Source: Ruminimicrobiellum sp045223915 (GTDB lineage Bacteria > Elusimicrobiota > Endomicrobiia > Endomicrobiales > Endomicrobiaceae). From it: a DNA stretch of 64,000 bases. Both the position numbers and the translations under genes were made by a program. How positions within the stretch are numbered: the first letter of the stretch is position 1; the number at the start of each line of letters is the position of its first letter. The DNA is taken from assembly GCA_045223915.1 (NCBI GenBank), contig JBGUZU010000018.1, forward strand, positions 1 through 64,000. Direction: 5' to 3'. Positions 17,738 through 27,005 of the stretch are shown piece after piece. The notes under the pieces were generated by a model. That model was not told the origin of the DNA. It made no database searches and saw nothing but the letters and a program-made list of their open reading frames with translations.

Positions 17738-19071
17738 TGCTTTACCCTAACCAATTTTTTTAAATCCGATATTTGTTTCAATATTGATTTTTTCGATGTT
17801 CCACCGTAAGAAGTTTTAGCATTAACAATATTTTTAACATCTATGAATTTATATAAGTCCGACTCAATTTCTTTTGAAAACTTTTTATATTCTTCAATAG
17901 AAAGTTTATCCAACGTTTTGTTATTATCTATACAATAGTGAACAATTTTTTGAACTATACCGTGCGCCGTTCTGAAAGGAATATTTTTTCTTGCCAAATA
18001 GTCTGCAATTTCCGTTGCCTGCAAAAATCCTTTTTCGGTACTTTTTAATGTTCTGTCTTTTTTGAATTCGAGTGATGCCATAATATCTGTAATAACTTCT
18101 AAACACAATTTTATTGTATCTGTTGCATCAAACACAGGGGGTTTATCTTCCTGCAAATCTCTGTTGTATGCAATAGGAAGTCCTTTCATGATTGTAAGCA
18201 TTGCCGTTAAATCACCGAATACTCTGCCTGCTTTACCTCTAATAACTTCGGCTGTATCCGGGTTTCTTTTTTGCGGCATAATGGATGAACCGGAAGTAAA
18301 CATATCGTCTATATGTATAAAATTAAATTCCACTGAAGACCAAGTAATAATTTCTTCTGCAAGTTTGGATAAGTGAACGGAAATTAAAGATAAATCAAAA
18401 ATAAATTCCGCACAGAAATCTCTGTCACTTACACCGTCCAAAGAATTTTCGCAAGGTCTGAAAAATTCCAACAATTTTGCTGTATAGTTTCTGTCTATTT
18501 TAAAAGAAGTTCCCGCAAGTGCGGCACTTCCCAACGGCATAACATTTACTCTTTTTAAACAATCTATAATTCTTTCTTTATCTCTTTGTATCATCCAAGC
18601 ATAAGCAAGTAAATGATGTGAAGCGATTATAGGTTGTGCAGGCTGTAAGTGAGTATAGCCCGGCATTATAACATCAATATTCTTTTCCGCTTTTTGTACA
18701 AGCACTTTTTGAAAAGCATTTAACATATCGAATATTGTTAAAATTTCTTTTCTTATATAAAGTCTTAAATCGGTAGCTACCTGATCGTTTCTGCTTCTTG
18801 CCGTATGCATTTTACCGCCGATGGCACCGATTCTTCTTATAAGTTCTTTTTCTATTGCAAAATGTATATCTTCTTCCATAGGAAGAGTCCACCCTTTAGA
18901 CAAATCTTTAAGTATGGAATTTAATCCTGCGATAATTTTTTTACCGTCGGAAGCAGGTATAATTTTTGTTTTTATCAACATTTGCACATGTGCAATTGAA
19001 CCTTCAATATCGACTTCCGCCAACCTTTGATCGAAAGAAAATGAACCGATGAATTGTTGAAAATTTTTCAT
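17734..19071 (-). CDS. argH: Argininosuccinate lyase
   Basis: 445 residues. The fumarase/aspartase superfamily signature GSSIMPQKRNP lies around residues 262-272. The N-terminal MHTARSRNDQVATDLRLY and GYTHLQPAQPI stretches hold substrate-binding and catalytic histidine residues. It splits argininosuccinate into arginine and fumarate, the last step of arginine synthesis. SD AAGGTGG is readable upstream of ATG. On the same strand argD and argG lie further upstream but are separated from argH by the restriction-modification gene. It overlaps the TolC-like gene downstream by four bases. Confidence 0.96.
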   Translation of the reverse strand: MKNFQQFIGSFSFDQRLAEVDIEGSIAHVQMLIKTKIIPASDGKKIIAGLNSILKDLSKGWTLPMEEDIHFAIEKELIRRIGAIGGKMHTARSRNDQVATDLRLYIRKEILTIFDMLNAFQKVLVQKAEKNIDVIMPGYTHLQPAQPIIASHHLLAYAWMIQRDKERIIDCLKRVNVMPLGSAALAGTSFKIDRNYTAKLLEFFRPCENSLDGVSDRDFCAEFIFDLSLISVHLSKLAEEIITWSSVEFNFIHIDDMFTSGSSIMPQKRNPDTAEVIRGKAGRVFGDLTAMLTIMKGLPIAYNRDLQEDKPPVFDATDTIKLCLEVITDIMASLEFKKDRTLKSTEKGFLQATEIADYLARKNIPFRTAHGIVQKIVHYCIDNNKTLDKLSIEEYKKFSKEIESDLYKFIDVKNIVNAKTSYGGTSKKSILKQISDLKKLVRVKQ

Positions 19072-19202
19072 TTTTCCACCTTTTATATCGACTATTTTTT
19101 AGTCTCTGAAATTGCTTCGCAATTTTTTTGCCTTTTTTAACTTATCTATTTTATAAAAATTAAGGTGAGGTGTAAAGAAAAAATTAAACAAAAAAAATAA
19201 CA

Positions 19203-21992
19203 TTATTTTTTTGTTAATTGTTGGTATAGGTTCATAAGTTTGGATACGGTTTCGGATTCTGTTAAGTAACAGGTTTTACCGGTTTTTTCGTCTCTTGCTG
19301 TAAAGCCATAAGCTTGCATAACGGCTTTATCGTTTTGTTGGTGAGCATTTCTTAATTCCGGAGGCATTGTAAGTTCATCGTATAAATCCGCTAATGAACT
19401 GTTAGGATACAATGCTCTTGCATTTAATATTTCTTGTGCAGTTTTTTCTATTTTTCCTTTTTGTTCTTTTGTAGGATTAGGCCATGGAAAATTGTTATAA
19501 ACTAATTTATTTGAATATCTGTATCGCATTTCTAACCTACCACATACAGTTTTTGTCCAAGCCATGTGAACATTACTTGTTAATATTCCAAAACAATATA
19601 AGTTTGAATTTGGAATTATAGAACAAGAGTTATTAGAAATTACATTATTATTAAAAAATCCTATAGGAATATATTTTCTTGTCTCTGACGAATGCAAAGG
19701 TATTAATATATACTTATTCTTTGGTTGTCTTATTTCTCCAAACAAAGTAGGAAAATCTGCCAACTTTTTTGTTGCTGTTCTATTGCTGTTAAGCCTATGT
19801 TGTTTAACTTTATTTACTCTTTCTAAAACAAGTGGCATACTTTTTAATTCGTTTGGTGGGCAATCTATAAGCCATAAACAATATCTCTTTTTGTTGTTAA
19901 TAAATTCTTCCGCACCCATAAATTGTTTAATGTATTTAATTGATAACGGCTCTTTTTTTATGAGATCTTGTTTTTCTTCTTCTGTTAAAAGTAAATTCCC
20001 GCCATCGTTTGGCATACTACCGAACACTATTTCATTTACATCACATATAGGTTTGTTTCTTCCTTCTATAAAAATATTTGGTGCATCGGTTAAATAAAAA
20101 TTTATATTTTGAACTTTTTGTTTTCTGTCGTTAGAATATAATATTTTAGATTTATTATTTTGGTTACAACTAAAACCTACAATTACACAATAAACATGTG
20201 CTTTTGAGTTTGATTCACTGTCCCAACGGAAAGTTCTGTGTGCAAAATCTATATTTATATTAAATTTTTCGTATAATGGTTTAAACAATATAGCAACCTG
20301 TTCTCCTTGTGTTATTGAATTTGTAGATACAAGTGCTGTTTTAATATTTGTGTTTTGCATAAGTTTTGTTGCTTTATAATACCAACAGGAAACATAGTCT
20401 ATATTACCTATATTTTCCCATTCGTTACCAAAAATATTTAACATATCCGTTTTTTGATTTTTAGACATTAATCTTGCACCAACAAACGGCGGATTACCCA
20501 TAATATAATTCAATTCGAATTTATTTATAACATCTTCCCAATTTATTTGTAGAGCATTTGCTTCAATTATGTTTGCATAAGTTTTTAACGGTAAAAAGTC
20601 TATATTTGTATGGACTATATCTTCCGTCTTTTTTAACATTTGGCTTTCTGCTATCCATAAAGCAGTTTTTGCTACTGTTACGGCAAAATCGTTTATTTCT
20701 ATTCCATAAAATTGTTTTATAGATACTTTAACAGGGTTTGTTATCGCTCCGATTAGAGTTTCTCCTTTATATATTATCTCTAAAACTTTATTTTCTAATG
20801 TTCTTAAAGAAATATAAGTTTCTGTTAAAAAGTTTCCGCTACCACATGCAGGATCTAAAAAAGTTAATTGTGAAAGTTTTGTTTGAAATTCTTCTAATTT
20901 TTTCTTTTTTGTTGTTCTTTGCTTTATTTGCGATATTGTCTCAAATTCATTGTTTAAATCGTCCATAAAGAGCGGATCTATAACTTTGTGTATGTTTTCT
21001 ATTGATGTATAGTGCATACCGCCGGTTCTTCTTGTTTCAGGATTTAATGTGCTTTCAAATATTGCTCCGAATATAGTAGGGCTTATTTGAGACCAATCAA
21101 AATCTGCACTTGCTTTGTTTAATAAAAAGTCTTTTATTTCTTGTGTAAAGTTTGGTATTTCAATATCCATATTTTCAAAAAGTCCGCCGTTTACATACGG
21201 GAATTGTGCTAAATCTTTTTCCAAATACGGATCTCTGTCTTCATATTTTGTGTTTAACACTTCAAACAAATCTATCAATGCTTTTCTTATTTTATCAGGT
21301 TCTATGTTTTTCAGATAATCTAAAAACATATCGTGTTTGCCGAAAATGTTCGCATCTTCGGCATATAAACAAAATACTAAACGGACAATTAAAACATTTA
21401 AACTTTTTAATGTTTTTTCATCTTCTTTATTTATATATTGATTTAAAAGTGCGGTGTATATAAGACCTACAATTTCGCCTGCTTTTATTGATACTTCCAT
21501 TTCTTTTTGCAAGTGCGGATTTTCGGTATCTACAAGAAAAGATAATCTGTAATATTCTTTTTCTAAATTTTCTAACAGAATTTCTTGAGGTTCACCGTTA
21601 GGTTGTTCCATATCGTAAACACAAAACTTTTTAAAATTACAGGTAACAACATATTTAGGATGTTTTGATACCGGAAGTTCCGCAATATATCTTTTTGCTT
21701 GTTGAAACGGATTTAAAATCGAGCCATCCGATTGTTTTATGGCTTTATATAAATTTTTATTGGAACTTTTTTGTTCTATTAAAACTTTTGTTTTTTCAAT
21801 ATAACCGTCTATAAAACTTGTATGATCTATATGAACTTGGTCTTCAAAAGTTATATAACTTTCCGGATGTTCTATATTAAAAACATCCCGTAAAAGAGAT
21901 AACCAAAAAGGTTGGCTTTGTCCTTTTTCGTAACCTTTATCTTTCCAATATTGTGAAAATTGTTTTGCTGCAAGTCGTTGATTATTTTTCAT
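19203..21992 (-). CDS. MmeI-like single-chain restriction-modification enzyme (type IIL/IIG)
   Basis: 929 residues, the size of MmeI-family enzymes. The N-terminal part has a PD-(D/E)XK nuclease core D62-x10-E73-Q-K75 (in IDGYIEKTKVLIEQKSS), close to the D-x9-ExK of MmeI. The central N6-adenine methyltransferase has motif I DPACGSGNF (residues 380-388) and motif IV NPPF (residues 500-503). A C-terminal target-recognition region follows (SNLYCFGILTSNVHMAWT, LVYNNFPWP). Such enzymes cut DNA and methylate one strand of the same site. It appears intact, with no separate subunits nearby. It has its own promoter and sits between argG and argH, splitting the arginine genes, so it may be an acquisition; base composition does not stand out by eye. 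Confidence 0.88.
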   Translation of the reverse strand: MKNNQRLAAKQFSQYWKDKGYEKGQSQPFWLSLLRDVFNIEHPESYITFEDQVHIDHTSFIDGYIEKTKVLIEQKSSNKNLYKAIKQSDGSILNPFQQAKRYIAELPVSKHPKYVVTCNFKKFCVYDMEQPNGEPQEILLENLEKEYYRLSFLVDTENPHLQKEMEVSIKAGEIVGLIYTALLNQYINKEDEKTLKSLNVLIVRLVFCLYAEDANIFGKHDMFLDYLKNIEPDKIRKALIDLFEVLNTKYEDRDPYLEKDLAQFPYVNGGLFENMDIEIPNFTQEIKDFLLNKASADFDWSQISPTIFGAIFESTLNPETRRTGGMHYTSIENIHKVIDPLFMDDLNNEFETISQIKQRTTKKKKLEEFQTKLSQLTFLDPACGSGNFLTETYISLRTLENKVLEIIYKGETLIGAITNPVKVSIKQFYGIEINDFAVTVAKTALWIAESQMLKKTEDIVHTNIDFLPLKTYANIIEANALQINWEDVINKFELNYIMGNPPFVGARLMSKNQKTDMLNIFGNEWENIGNIDYVSCWYYKATKLMQNTNIKTALVSTNSITQGEQVAILFKPLYEKFNINIDFAHRTFRWDSESNSKAHVYCVIVGFSCNQNNKSKILYSNDRKQKVQNINFYLTDAPNIFIEGRNKPICDVNEIVFGSMPNDGGNLLLTEEEKQDLIKKEPLSIKYIKQFMGAEEFINNKKRYCLWLIDCPPNELKSMPLVLERVNKVKQHRLNSNRTATKKLADFPTLFGEIRQPKNKYILIPLHSSETRKYIPIGFFNNNVISNNSCSIIPNSNLYCFGILTSNVHMAWTKTVCGRLEMRYRYSNKLVYNNFPWPNPTKEQKGKIEKTAQEILNARALYPNSSLADLYDELTMPPELRNAHQQNDKAVMQAYGFTARDEKTGKTCYLTESETVSKLMNLYQQLTKK

Positions 21993-21999
21993 ATTTTAT

Positions 22000-22028
22000 A
22001 TTATATGTTAAAAGAGAAATAAAGACAA
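22000..22028 (-). promoter_or_regulatory. Promoter of the MmeI-like gene
   Basis: On the minus strand TTGTCT (22023-22028), a 17-base spacer, then a perfect TATAAT (22000-22005). Only seven bases separate the -10 box from the ATG (21990-21992), and no Shine-Dalgarno is present, so the mRNA should be leaderless. Confidence 0.7.
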
Positions 22029-22036
22029 TAAAAAAA

Positions 22037-22061
22037 GAGCAGAAGAAAAAAACTTCTGCTC
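22037..22061 (-). terminator. Rho-independent terminator downstream of argG
   Basis: GAGCAGAAG (22037-22045) pairs with CTTCTGCTC (22053-22061) around a seven-base loop. On the minus strand it is followed by a run of seven T. It ends the argD-argG transcript about 190 bases after argG. Confidence 0.8.
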
Positions 22062-22115
22062 CTTTCAATTTCTTTTTTATAATTTAGCTTAGTATATAAA
22101 TTTAAGAGACAAGAG

Positions 22116-22227
22116 AAAAATTTAAAATTTGTTAGCGAAACGAAATATTTTTAAAGTGCGGTGTACATAAGCGAAGCGGTACATAAGCTTTAAAAATATG
22201 AAGTTGTAACTAAAAGTTTAAATTTTT
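22116..22227. repeat. Nested inverted repeats between argG and its terminator
   Basis: Outer arms 22116-22126 and 22217-22227 (11 bp, AAAAATTTAAA) enclose inner arms 22145-22156 and 22188-22199 (12 bp, ATATTTTTAAAG), both perfect. Inside the inner arms the ten-base word GTACATAAGC occurs twice (22163-22172, 22179-22188). It would fold into one long interrupted hairpin in RNA or a cruciform in DNA. No coding sequence. It could be a small non-autonomous element or a structured 3' UTR of argG. Confidence 0.6.
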
Positions 22228-22247
22228 ATCGTCAAAGAACTTAGCCT

Positions 22248-23453
22248 TTATTTATTCTTTCTCATCAAAGCCTGAACCTTCGTCGGTAATCCGAACAAAT
22301 TGATAAATCCTTCCGCATCTTTTTGGTTATAAATTTCGTCTTTATCAAATGTTGCAAGCTCTTCCCAATATAAAGGATTTTTTGCTTTTCTTGAAACAAC
22401 CTGCATATTTCCTTTATAAAGTTTTACTGTTACAGAACCTGTAACATATTTCTGAGTTACATCTATAAAAGCATCAAGAGCTTCTCTTAAAGGATTAAAC
22501 CATAATCCGTTATATGCAAGTTCTGCATATTTGTGAGCTATCAATTCTTTATAGTGCGCCGTATCTCTGTCTATTGTCATAGATTCAAGTTCGTTATGAG
22601 CAAAGTATAAAAGTGTTGCAGCAGGAGCTTCATAAACTCCTCTTGATTTCATACCTACGAGTCTGTTTTCAATTATATCTATTCTTCCTATACCGTTTGC
22701 ACCTGCAACTTCATTAAGTTTTTGAACCAAAGATACAGGATCAAATGTTTTACCGTTAATTGCTACAGGAATACCTTTAACAAAATCTATTTTTACATAA
22801 GTTGCTCTGTTGGGAGCATCTTTTGCAGATACTGTCATTTGGAACATATCTTCATCCCATTCGTTTTCCGTATCTTCCAATACTCCGCCTTCATAGGAAA
22901 TGTGCCAAAGGTTTGCATCTGAAGAATAAGGTTTTGCTTTTGTTACAGGAACGGGAATTCCTCTTTTTTTAGCATAATCTATTGCATCGTTTCTTGATTT
23001 AATGTCCCAAATTCTCCAAGGAGCAATTATTTTTGCTTCAGGCATCAAAGCTTTAAAACCAAGTTCAAATCTTACCTGATCGTTACCTTTACCTGTTGCA
23101 CCGTGACAAATTGCATCTGCTTTTTCTTTCTTTGCTATTTCAACAATTTTCTTTGCGATTACAGGTCTTGCCAATGATGTTCCCAACAAGTATCTGTTTT
23201 CATAAAGAGCATTAGCTTTTATTGCAGGGAAAATGTAGTCTGTTACAAACTCTTTTTTAGCATCTATAACATAACATTTTGAAGCACCTGTTCTTTTAGC
23301 TTTTTCTTTAAGTCCGATAACTTCTTTGTCTTGACCTACATTTACACAACATGCGATAACTTCTGCATTATATGTTTCCTTTATCCAAGATAAAATGATG
23401 GATGTGTCAAGTCCGCCCGAATAGGCTACAACTACTTTTTTAATGTCTGCCAT
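22248..23453 (-). CDS. argG: Argininosuccinate synthase
   Basis: 401 residues. The ATP pyrophosphatase P-loop VAYSGGLDTS lies at residues 8-17. GATGKGNDQVRFELGF, KPYSSDANLWHISYEGG and the C-terminal FNPLREALDAF are family segments. It joins citrulline and aspartate using ATP. Its start lies 22 bases inside the end of argD, so the two are co-translated. The downstream neighbour argH acts next in the pathway but is displaced by the restriction-modification gene. Confidence 0.97.
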   Translation of the reverse strand: MADIKKVVVAYSGGLDTSIILSWIKETYNAEVIACCVNVGQDKEVIGLKEKAKRTGASKCYVIDAKKEFVTDYIFPAIKANALYENRYLLGTSLARPVIAKKIVEIAKKEKADAICHGATGKGNDQVRFELGFKALMPEAKIIAPWRIWDIKSRNDAIDYAKKRGIPVPVTKAKPYSSDANLWHISYEGGVLEDTENEWDEDMFQMTVSAKDAPNRATYVKIDFVKGIPVAINGKTFDPVSLVQKLNEVAGANGIGRIDIIENRLVGMKSRGVYEAPAATLLYFAHNELESMTIDRDTAHYKELIAHKYAELAYNGLWFNPLREALDAFIDVTQKYVTGSVTVKLYKGNMQVVSRKAKNPLYWEELATFDKDEIYNQKDAEGFINLFGLPTKVQALMRKNK

Positions 23454-24634
23454 TTTATTGCATCCTCCAATATTTTAATTGCTTTATCAATATCTTTTTT
23501 AGTTATTACAAAAGGCGGTAAAAACCTTAAAACATTACCTTGTGTACAGTTTATAAGAAGACCTTTTGCAATGCAAAATTCTACTATATCTTTACCGGCA
23601 AAATCAAGCTCCACACCTACAAGAAGGCCTAAACTTCTAACTTCTTTAATGCAGGAAAACTTTTTCTTTAATTCGTTTAATTTTTTAACGAAATATTTTG
23701 ATTTGTCAGTAACATCTTTCAAAAGTTTCGGAGTAATTAGTTTTAATGTTGCGGCAGCTGCAGCACAAGATACAGGGTTACCGCCGAAAGTTGAACCGTG
23801 ATCACCGTAATTAAATACTTCGGCAACTTTTTTGTCTGCAACAACGGCACCTAACGGAAGACCGTTAGCAATTGCTTTTGCTAATGTAAAGATGTCCGGC
23901 TTTATTCCGTAATGTTGCCAAGCAAAAGTTTTACCTGTTCTTGCCAAACCGCACTGAATTTCGTCGCATATTAAAAGAAGATTTTTATCGTCACAAAGTT
24001 TCCTTAAATCTTTAACGAACTTTTTGTCGGCAATATTTATTCCGCCTTCACCTTGTACCAACTCAATCATTACGGCTACAGTATTTTTGTTTATTAACTT
24101 TTTTACTGAATCTATATTGTTAAATTCGGCAAACACAAACTTTTGTTGTAACGGTTTAAAAGGAATATGAAACTTTTCCTGACCTGTTGCAGCAAGAGTT
24201 GCAAGTGTTCTTCCGTGAAAAGAGTTTTTAAATGCAATTATTTCGTATCTTTTAGTTCCGTCCTTTAAAGGATGATCGCTGCCCCACTTTCTTGCAATTT
24301 TTATTGCACCTTCGTTGGCTTCAGCACCTGTATTTGCAAGGAATACCCTGCCGTTTTTAAAAGATTTATCAAGCAAAGCTTTTGCAACTTCAACTTGCGG
24401 TTTGGAATAATAAACGTTGGAACAGTGTACAAACAAATCCAACTGTTTTTTTATTGCAGAAATTACTGCAGGGTTACCGTGACCGAAACTGCAAACACTT
24501 ATACCGGAAAAAAAATCCAAATATTTTTTACCGTTTTCGTCCCAAACATATTGTCCTTTAGATTTCTTAACGGAAACATTATATCTTTTGTATGTCTTCA
24601 TTAAATATTTATTTTCTTGTTGTTGAGTGTTCAT
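23432..24634 (-). CDS. argD: Acetylornithine/N-succinyldiaminopimelate-type aminotransferase
   Basis: 400 residues, class III PLP aminotransferase. It has ANTGAEANEGAIKIARKW (about residue 100), FHGRTLATLAATGQ, LLICDEIQCGLARTGKTFA with the PLP aspartate, and the PLP lysine in FTLAKAIANGLPLGA (about residue 253). It converts N-acetylglutamate semialdehyde to N-acetylornithine, and often serves lysine synthesis too. SD AAGGAG precedes the ATG by seven bases. It is the first gene of argD-argG. Confidence 0.92.
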   Translation of the reverse strand: MNTQQQENKYLMKTYKRYNVSVKKSKGQYVWDENGKKYLDFFSGISVCSFGHGNPAVISAIKKQLDLFVHCSNVYYSKPQVEVAKALLDKSFKNGRVFLANTGAEANEGAIKIARKWGSDHPLKDGTKRYEIIAFKNSFHGRTLATLAATGQEKFHIPFKPLQQKFVFAEFNNIDSVKKLINKNTVAVMIELVQGEGGINIADKKFVKDLRKLCDDKNLLLICDEIQCGLARTGKTFAWQHYGIKPDIFTLAKAIANGLPLGAVVADKKVAEVFNYGDHGSTFGGNPVSCAAAAATLKLITPKLLKDVTDKSKYFVKKLNELKKKFSCIKEVRSLGLLVGVELDFAGKDIVEFCIAKGLLINCTQGNVLRFLPPFVITKKDIDKAIKILEDAIKWQTLKK

Positions 24635-24709
24635 TACATGCTCCTTTGCATATATGATAAATAAAATAACTTTAATATTTTACATATATTTTATTTATAA
24701 AACAATTAT

Positions 24710-24739
24710 TTGAGTATTATTTTTTATATATGGTATAAT
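24710..24739 (+). promoter_or_regulatory. Promoter of the UvrD/PcrA helicase gene
   Basis: TTGAGT (24710-24715), an 18-base spacer and a perfect TATAAT (24734-24739), with nine bases to the ATG at 24749. There is no Shine-Dalgarno. The transcript should start within about three bases of the start codon. Confidence 0.7.
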
Positions 24740-24748
24740 ACACAAATT

Positions 24749-26932
24749 ATGACTATATCATTAGACAATTTAAACAATTCACAAAAAGAAGCCGTCTTAC
24801 ATACAGACGGTCCGTTAATAATTTTTGCAGGTGCAGGGACCGGCAAAACAAGAGTTATTACATATAGAATTGCATATTTGTTGGAACAGGGTGTAAAACC
24901 TTACAACATATTGGCAGTTACATTTACAAATAAAGCCGCAAACGAAATGAGAAAAAGGGTTAACGAGTTAACCGACAACATGGCTTTTGATGTCAGAGTT
25001 TCCACTTTCCATTCGTTCTGCTTATACCTTTTATCCTGCGAAGCAAAAAATTTCGGTATAGATCCGAACTTTCTTATATACGATATGGGCGAGCAGGTAA
25101 ATGTTGTAAAAGAATGTATAAAAGAATTAAATCTTGACGATAAAAAGTTTAAACCTACATGGGTGGCAAACAGAATAAGCAGAGCAAAAGACGATTTGGA
25201 CAGCCCGCAGGATATGAACGATGATTGCCAAGCAAAAGGTGACTTTTACGGTAAAACGGTATCGGCAATATACGAACTTTATCAAAAGAAATTAAAAACT
25301 TATAACGCTTTTGATTTCGGTGATTTGATAATGCAAACGGTTTTAAATTTACAGGCAAATCCGGACATTCTTTCAAAATATCAAGACAAATTTCAATACA
25401 TATTGGTGGACGAGTATCAGGACACCAACCATGCACAATATGTTTTAACGAAAATGTTGGCGGAAAAATATAAGAACATATGTGTAGTAGGTGACGATGA
25501 TCAAAGTATTTATTCTTGGCGAGGAGCGGATATAACAAACATCCTTGACTTTGAAAAAGATTATCCCGGTTGTACCACGGTAAAACTTGAAGAAAATTAT
25601 CGTTCTACGCCAAAGATACTTCAAAGAGCATGGAATGTGGTTAAAAATAATACGGGCAGAGTACCTAAACAACTTTGGACAAGCAACGAAGATAAAGGTA
25701 ACATAAATGTTTTCCAAAATATGAACGAAAATGATGAAGCTGCCAGAGTTGTGGATATGATACTTATAAACAGAGAAAGCGGTTACAAACTTTCCGATTT
25801 TGCGATTTTTTACAGAACAAATGCACAGTCCAGAGCATTGGAAGATGCTTTAAGAAGACAAGGCATACCTTACAACATTGTCGGAACATTAAAGTTTTAC
25901 GAAAGAGCCGAAATTAAAGATATTATGGCATACTTAAAACTTATACATAATCCAAACGATAATGTAAGTTTTAGAAGAGTAGTAAATGTCCCCAGAAGAG
26001 GGGTGGGGAAATCTTCTATGGACAAATTGGAAGCTTTTGCCACATCCAAAGGTATTTCGTTATATGAAGCATTAAAGTTTGTCGGAACGGATATTATCCC
26101 GAGAGGCTCGCTTGCCGCAATGAACTCGTTCAGGCAAATAATAGAAAAAAATGTGCTTACAAAATATGATAAAACCGTAAAAGAAATAGTGGAAACGGTA
26201 ATAGAAGATTCCGGTTATATAAGAGAACTTGAACTTACCGATAGTCCGGAAAACAAAAGCAGAATAGAAAATATACAAGAATTTGTTTCCGCGGTTGAAG
26301 ATTTTGAAAGAAGATCACCGGACAGATCACTTGCCGGGTACTTATCGCAAGTAGCACTTGTTACCGATATAGATTCTTGGCAGGATACGGAAGATAAAGT
26401 TACACTTATGACACTCCATTTAGCTAAGGGGTTAGAGTTTAAAAATGTGTTCATAGTCGGTTTGGAAGAAGGTCTTTTCCCTATAGGTGAATCCGCTTAC
26501 GATGAACAAGAATTGGAAGAAGAAAGAAGACTTATGTATGTAGGTATGACAAGAGCAAAAGAGAATTTATATATGACTTGGGCAACAGAAAGAACGGTTT
26601 TCGGTAAAACAAAATGGAATATGCCTTCAAGGTTTTTATTGGAAGCAGGTTTTACGGAACAACTTTCCAACAGAGCGGCACATAATGTTGTAACAAATAC
26701 AATCCCGTTTGAATCTAAATATAAAGAAGAAATAACTTACGAACCTTTGGAAAGAGCAGATGATAGTCCGTACCAAATAGGAACTCTTGTTTCTCATCAG
26801 GCTTTTGGTAACGGAAAGATAATAGAAAAGAGCGGTTCCGGTGATAATTTGAAGTTGGTAGTACTGTTTTCAAACGGACAATGGAAAAAATTGTTGGCAA
26901 AGTTTGCTAATTTAACAATAATAAAAAATTGA
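24749..26932 (+). CDS. pcrA: UvrD/PcrA-type DNA helicase
   Basis: 727 residues, superfamily 1A helicase. It shows Q-motif NNSQKEAV, Walker A AGAGTGKTRVITYR (about residues 33-46), motif Ia TFTNKAANEM, Walker B VDEYQDTN (about 225), motif III DDDQSIYSWRGAD, and motif V/VI VTLMTLHLAKGLEF and VGMTRAKENLY. The tail (YQIGTLVSHQAFGNGKIIE) matches the C-terminal Tudor-like region that docks PcrA on RNA polymerase. It unwinds DNA 3' to 5' in excision and mismatch repair. I start at ATG 24749 because the upstream in-frame ATG overlaps the promoter. Confidence 0.95.
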   Translation: MTISLDNLNNSQKEAVLHTDGPLIIFAGAGTGKTRVITYRIAYLLEQGVKPYNILAVTFTNKAANEMRKRVNELTDNMAFDVRVSTFHSFCLYLLSCEAKNFGIDPNFLIYDMGEQVNVVKECIKELNLDDKKFKPTWVANRISRAKDDLDSPQDMNDDCQAKGDFYGKTVSAIYELYQKKLKTYNAFDFGDLIMQTVLNLQANPDILSKYQDKFQYILVDEYQDTNHAQYVLTKMLAEKYKNICVVGDDDQSIYSWRGADITNILDFEKDYPGCTTVKLEENYRSTPKILQRAWNVVKNNTGRVPKQLWTSNEDKGNINVFQNMNENDEAARVVDMILINRESGYKLSDFAIFYRTNAQSRALEDALRRQGIPYNIVGTLKFYERAEIKDIMAYLKLIHNPNDNVSFRRVVNVPRRGVGKSSMDKLEAFATSKGISLYEALKFVGTDIIPRGSLAAMNSFRQIIEKNVLTKYDKTVKEIVETVIEDSGYIRELELTDSPENKSRIENIQEFVSAVEDFERRSPDRSLAGYLSQVALVTDIDSWQDTEDKVTLMTLHLAKGLEFKNVFIVGLEEGLFPIGESAYDEQELEEERRLMYVGMTRAKENLYMTWATERTVFGKTKWNMPSRFLLEAGFTEQLSNRAAHNVVTNTIPFESKYKEEITYEPLERADDSPYQIGTLVSHQAFGNGKIIEKSGSGDNLKLVVLFSNGQWKKLLAKFANLTIIKN

Positions 26933-27005
26933 AAAATAATTGAAAAATAAAATAAAAAAGGTTAAAATATTAAGAAGTGTTGAAAAAATTAAATTAGGAG
27001 AAAAC

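Noticed and set aside
19187..19215. Possible terminator over the stop of the MmeI-like gene (A/T-only hairpin)
   Set aside because: The stem has almost no G-C pairs and the arms differ in length by one base, so it is not convincing as an intrinsic terminator.
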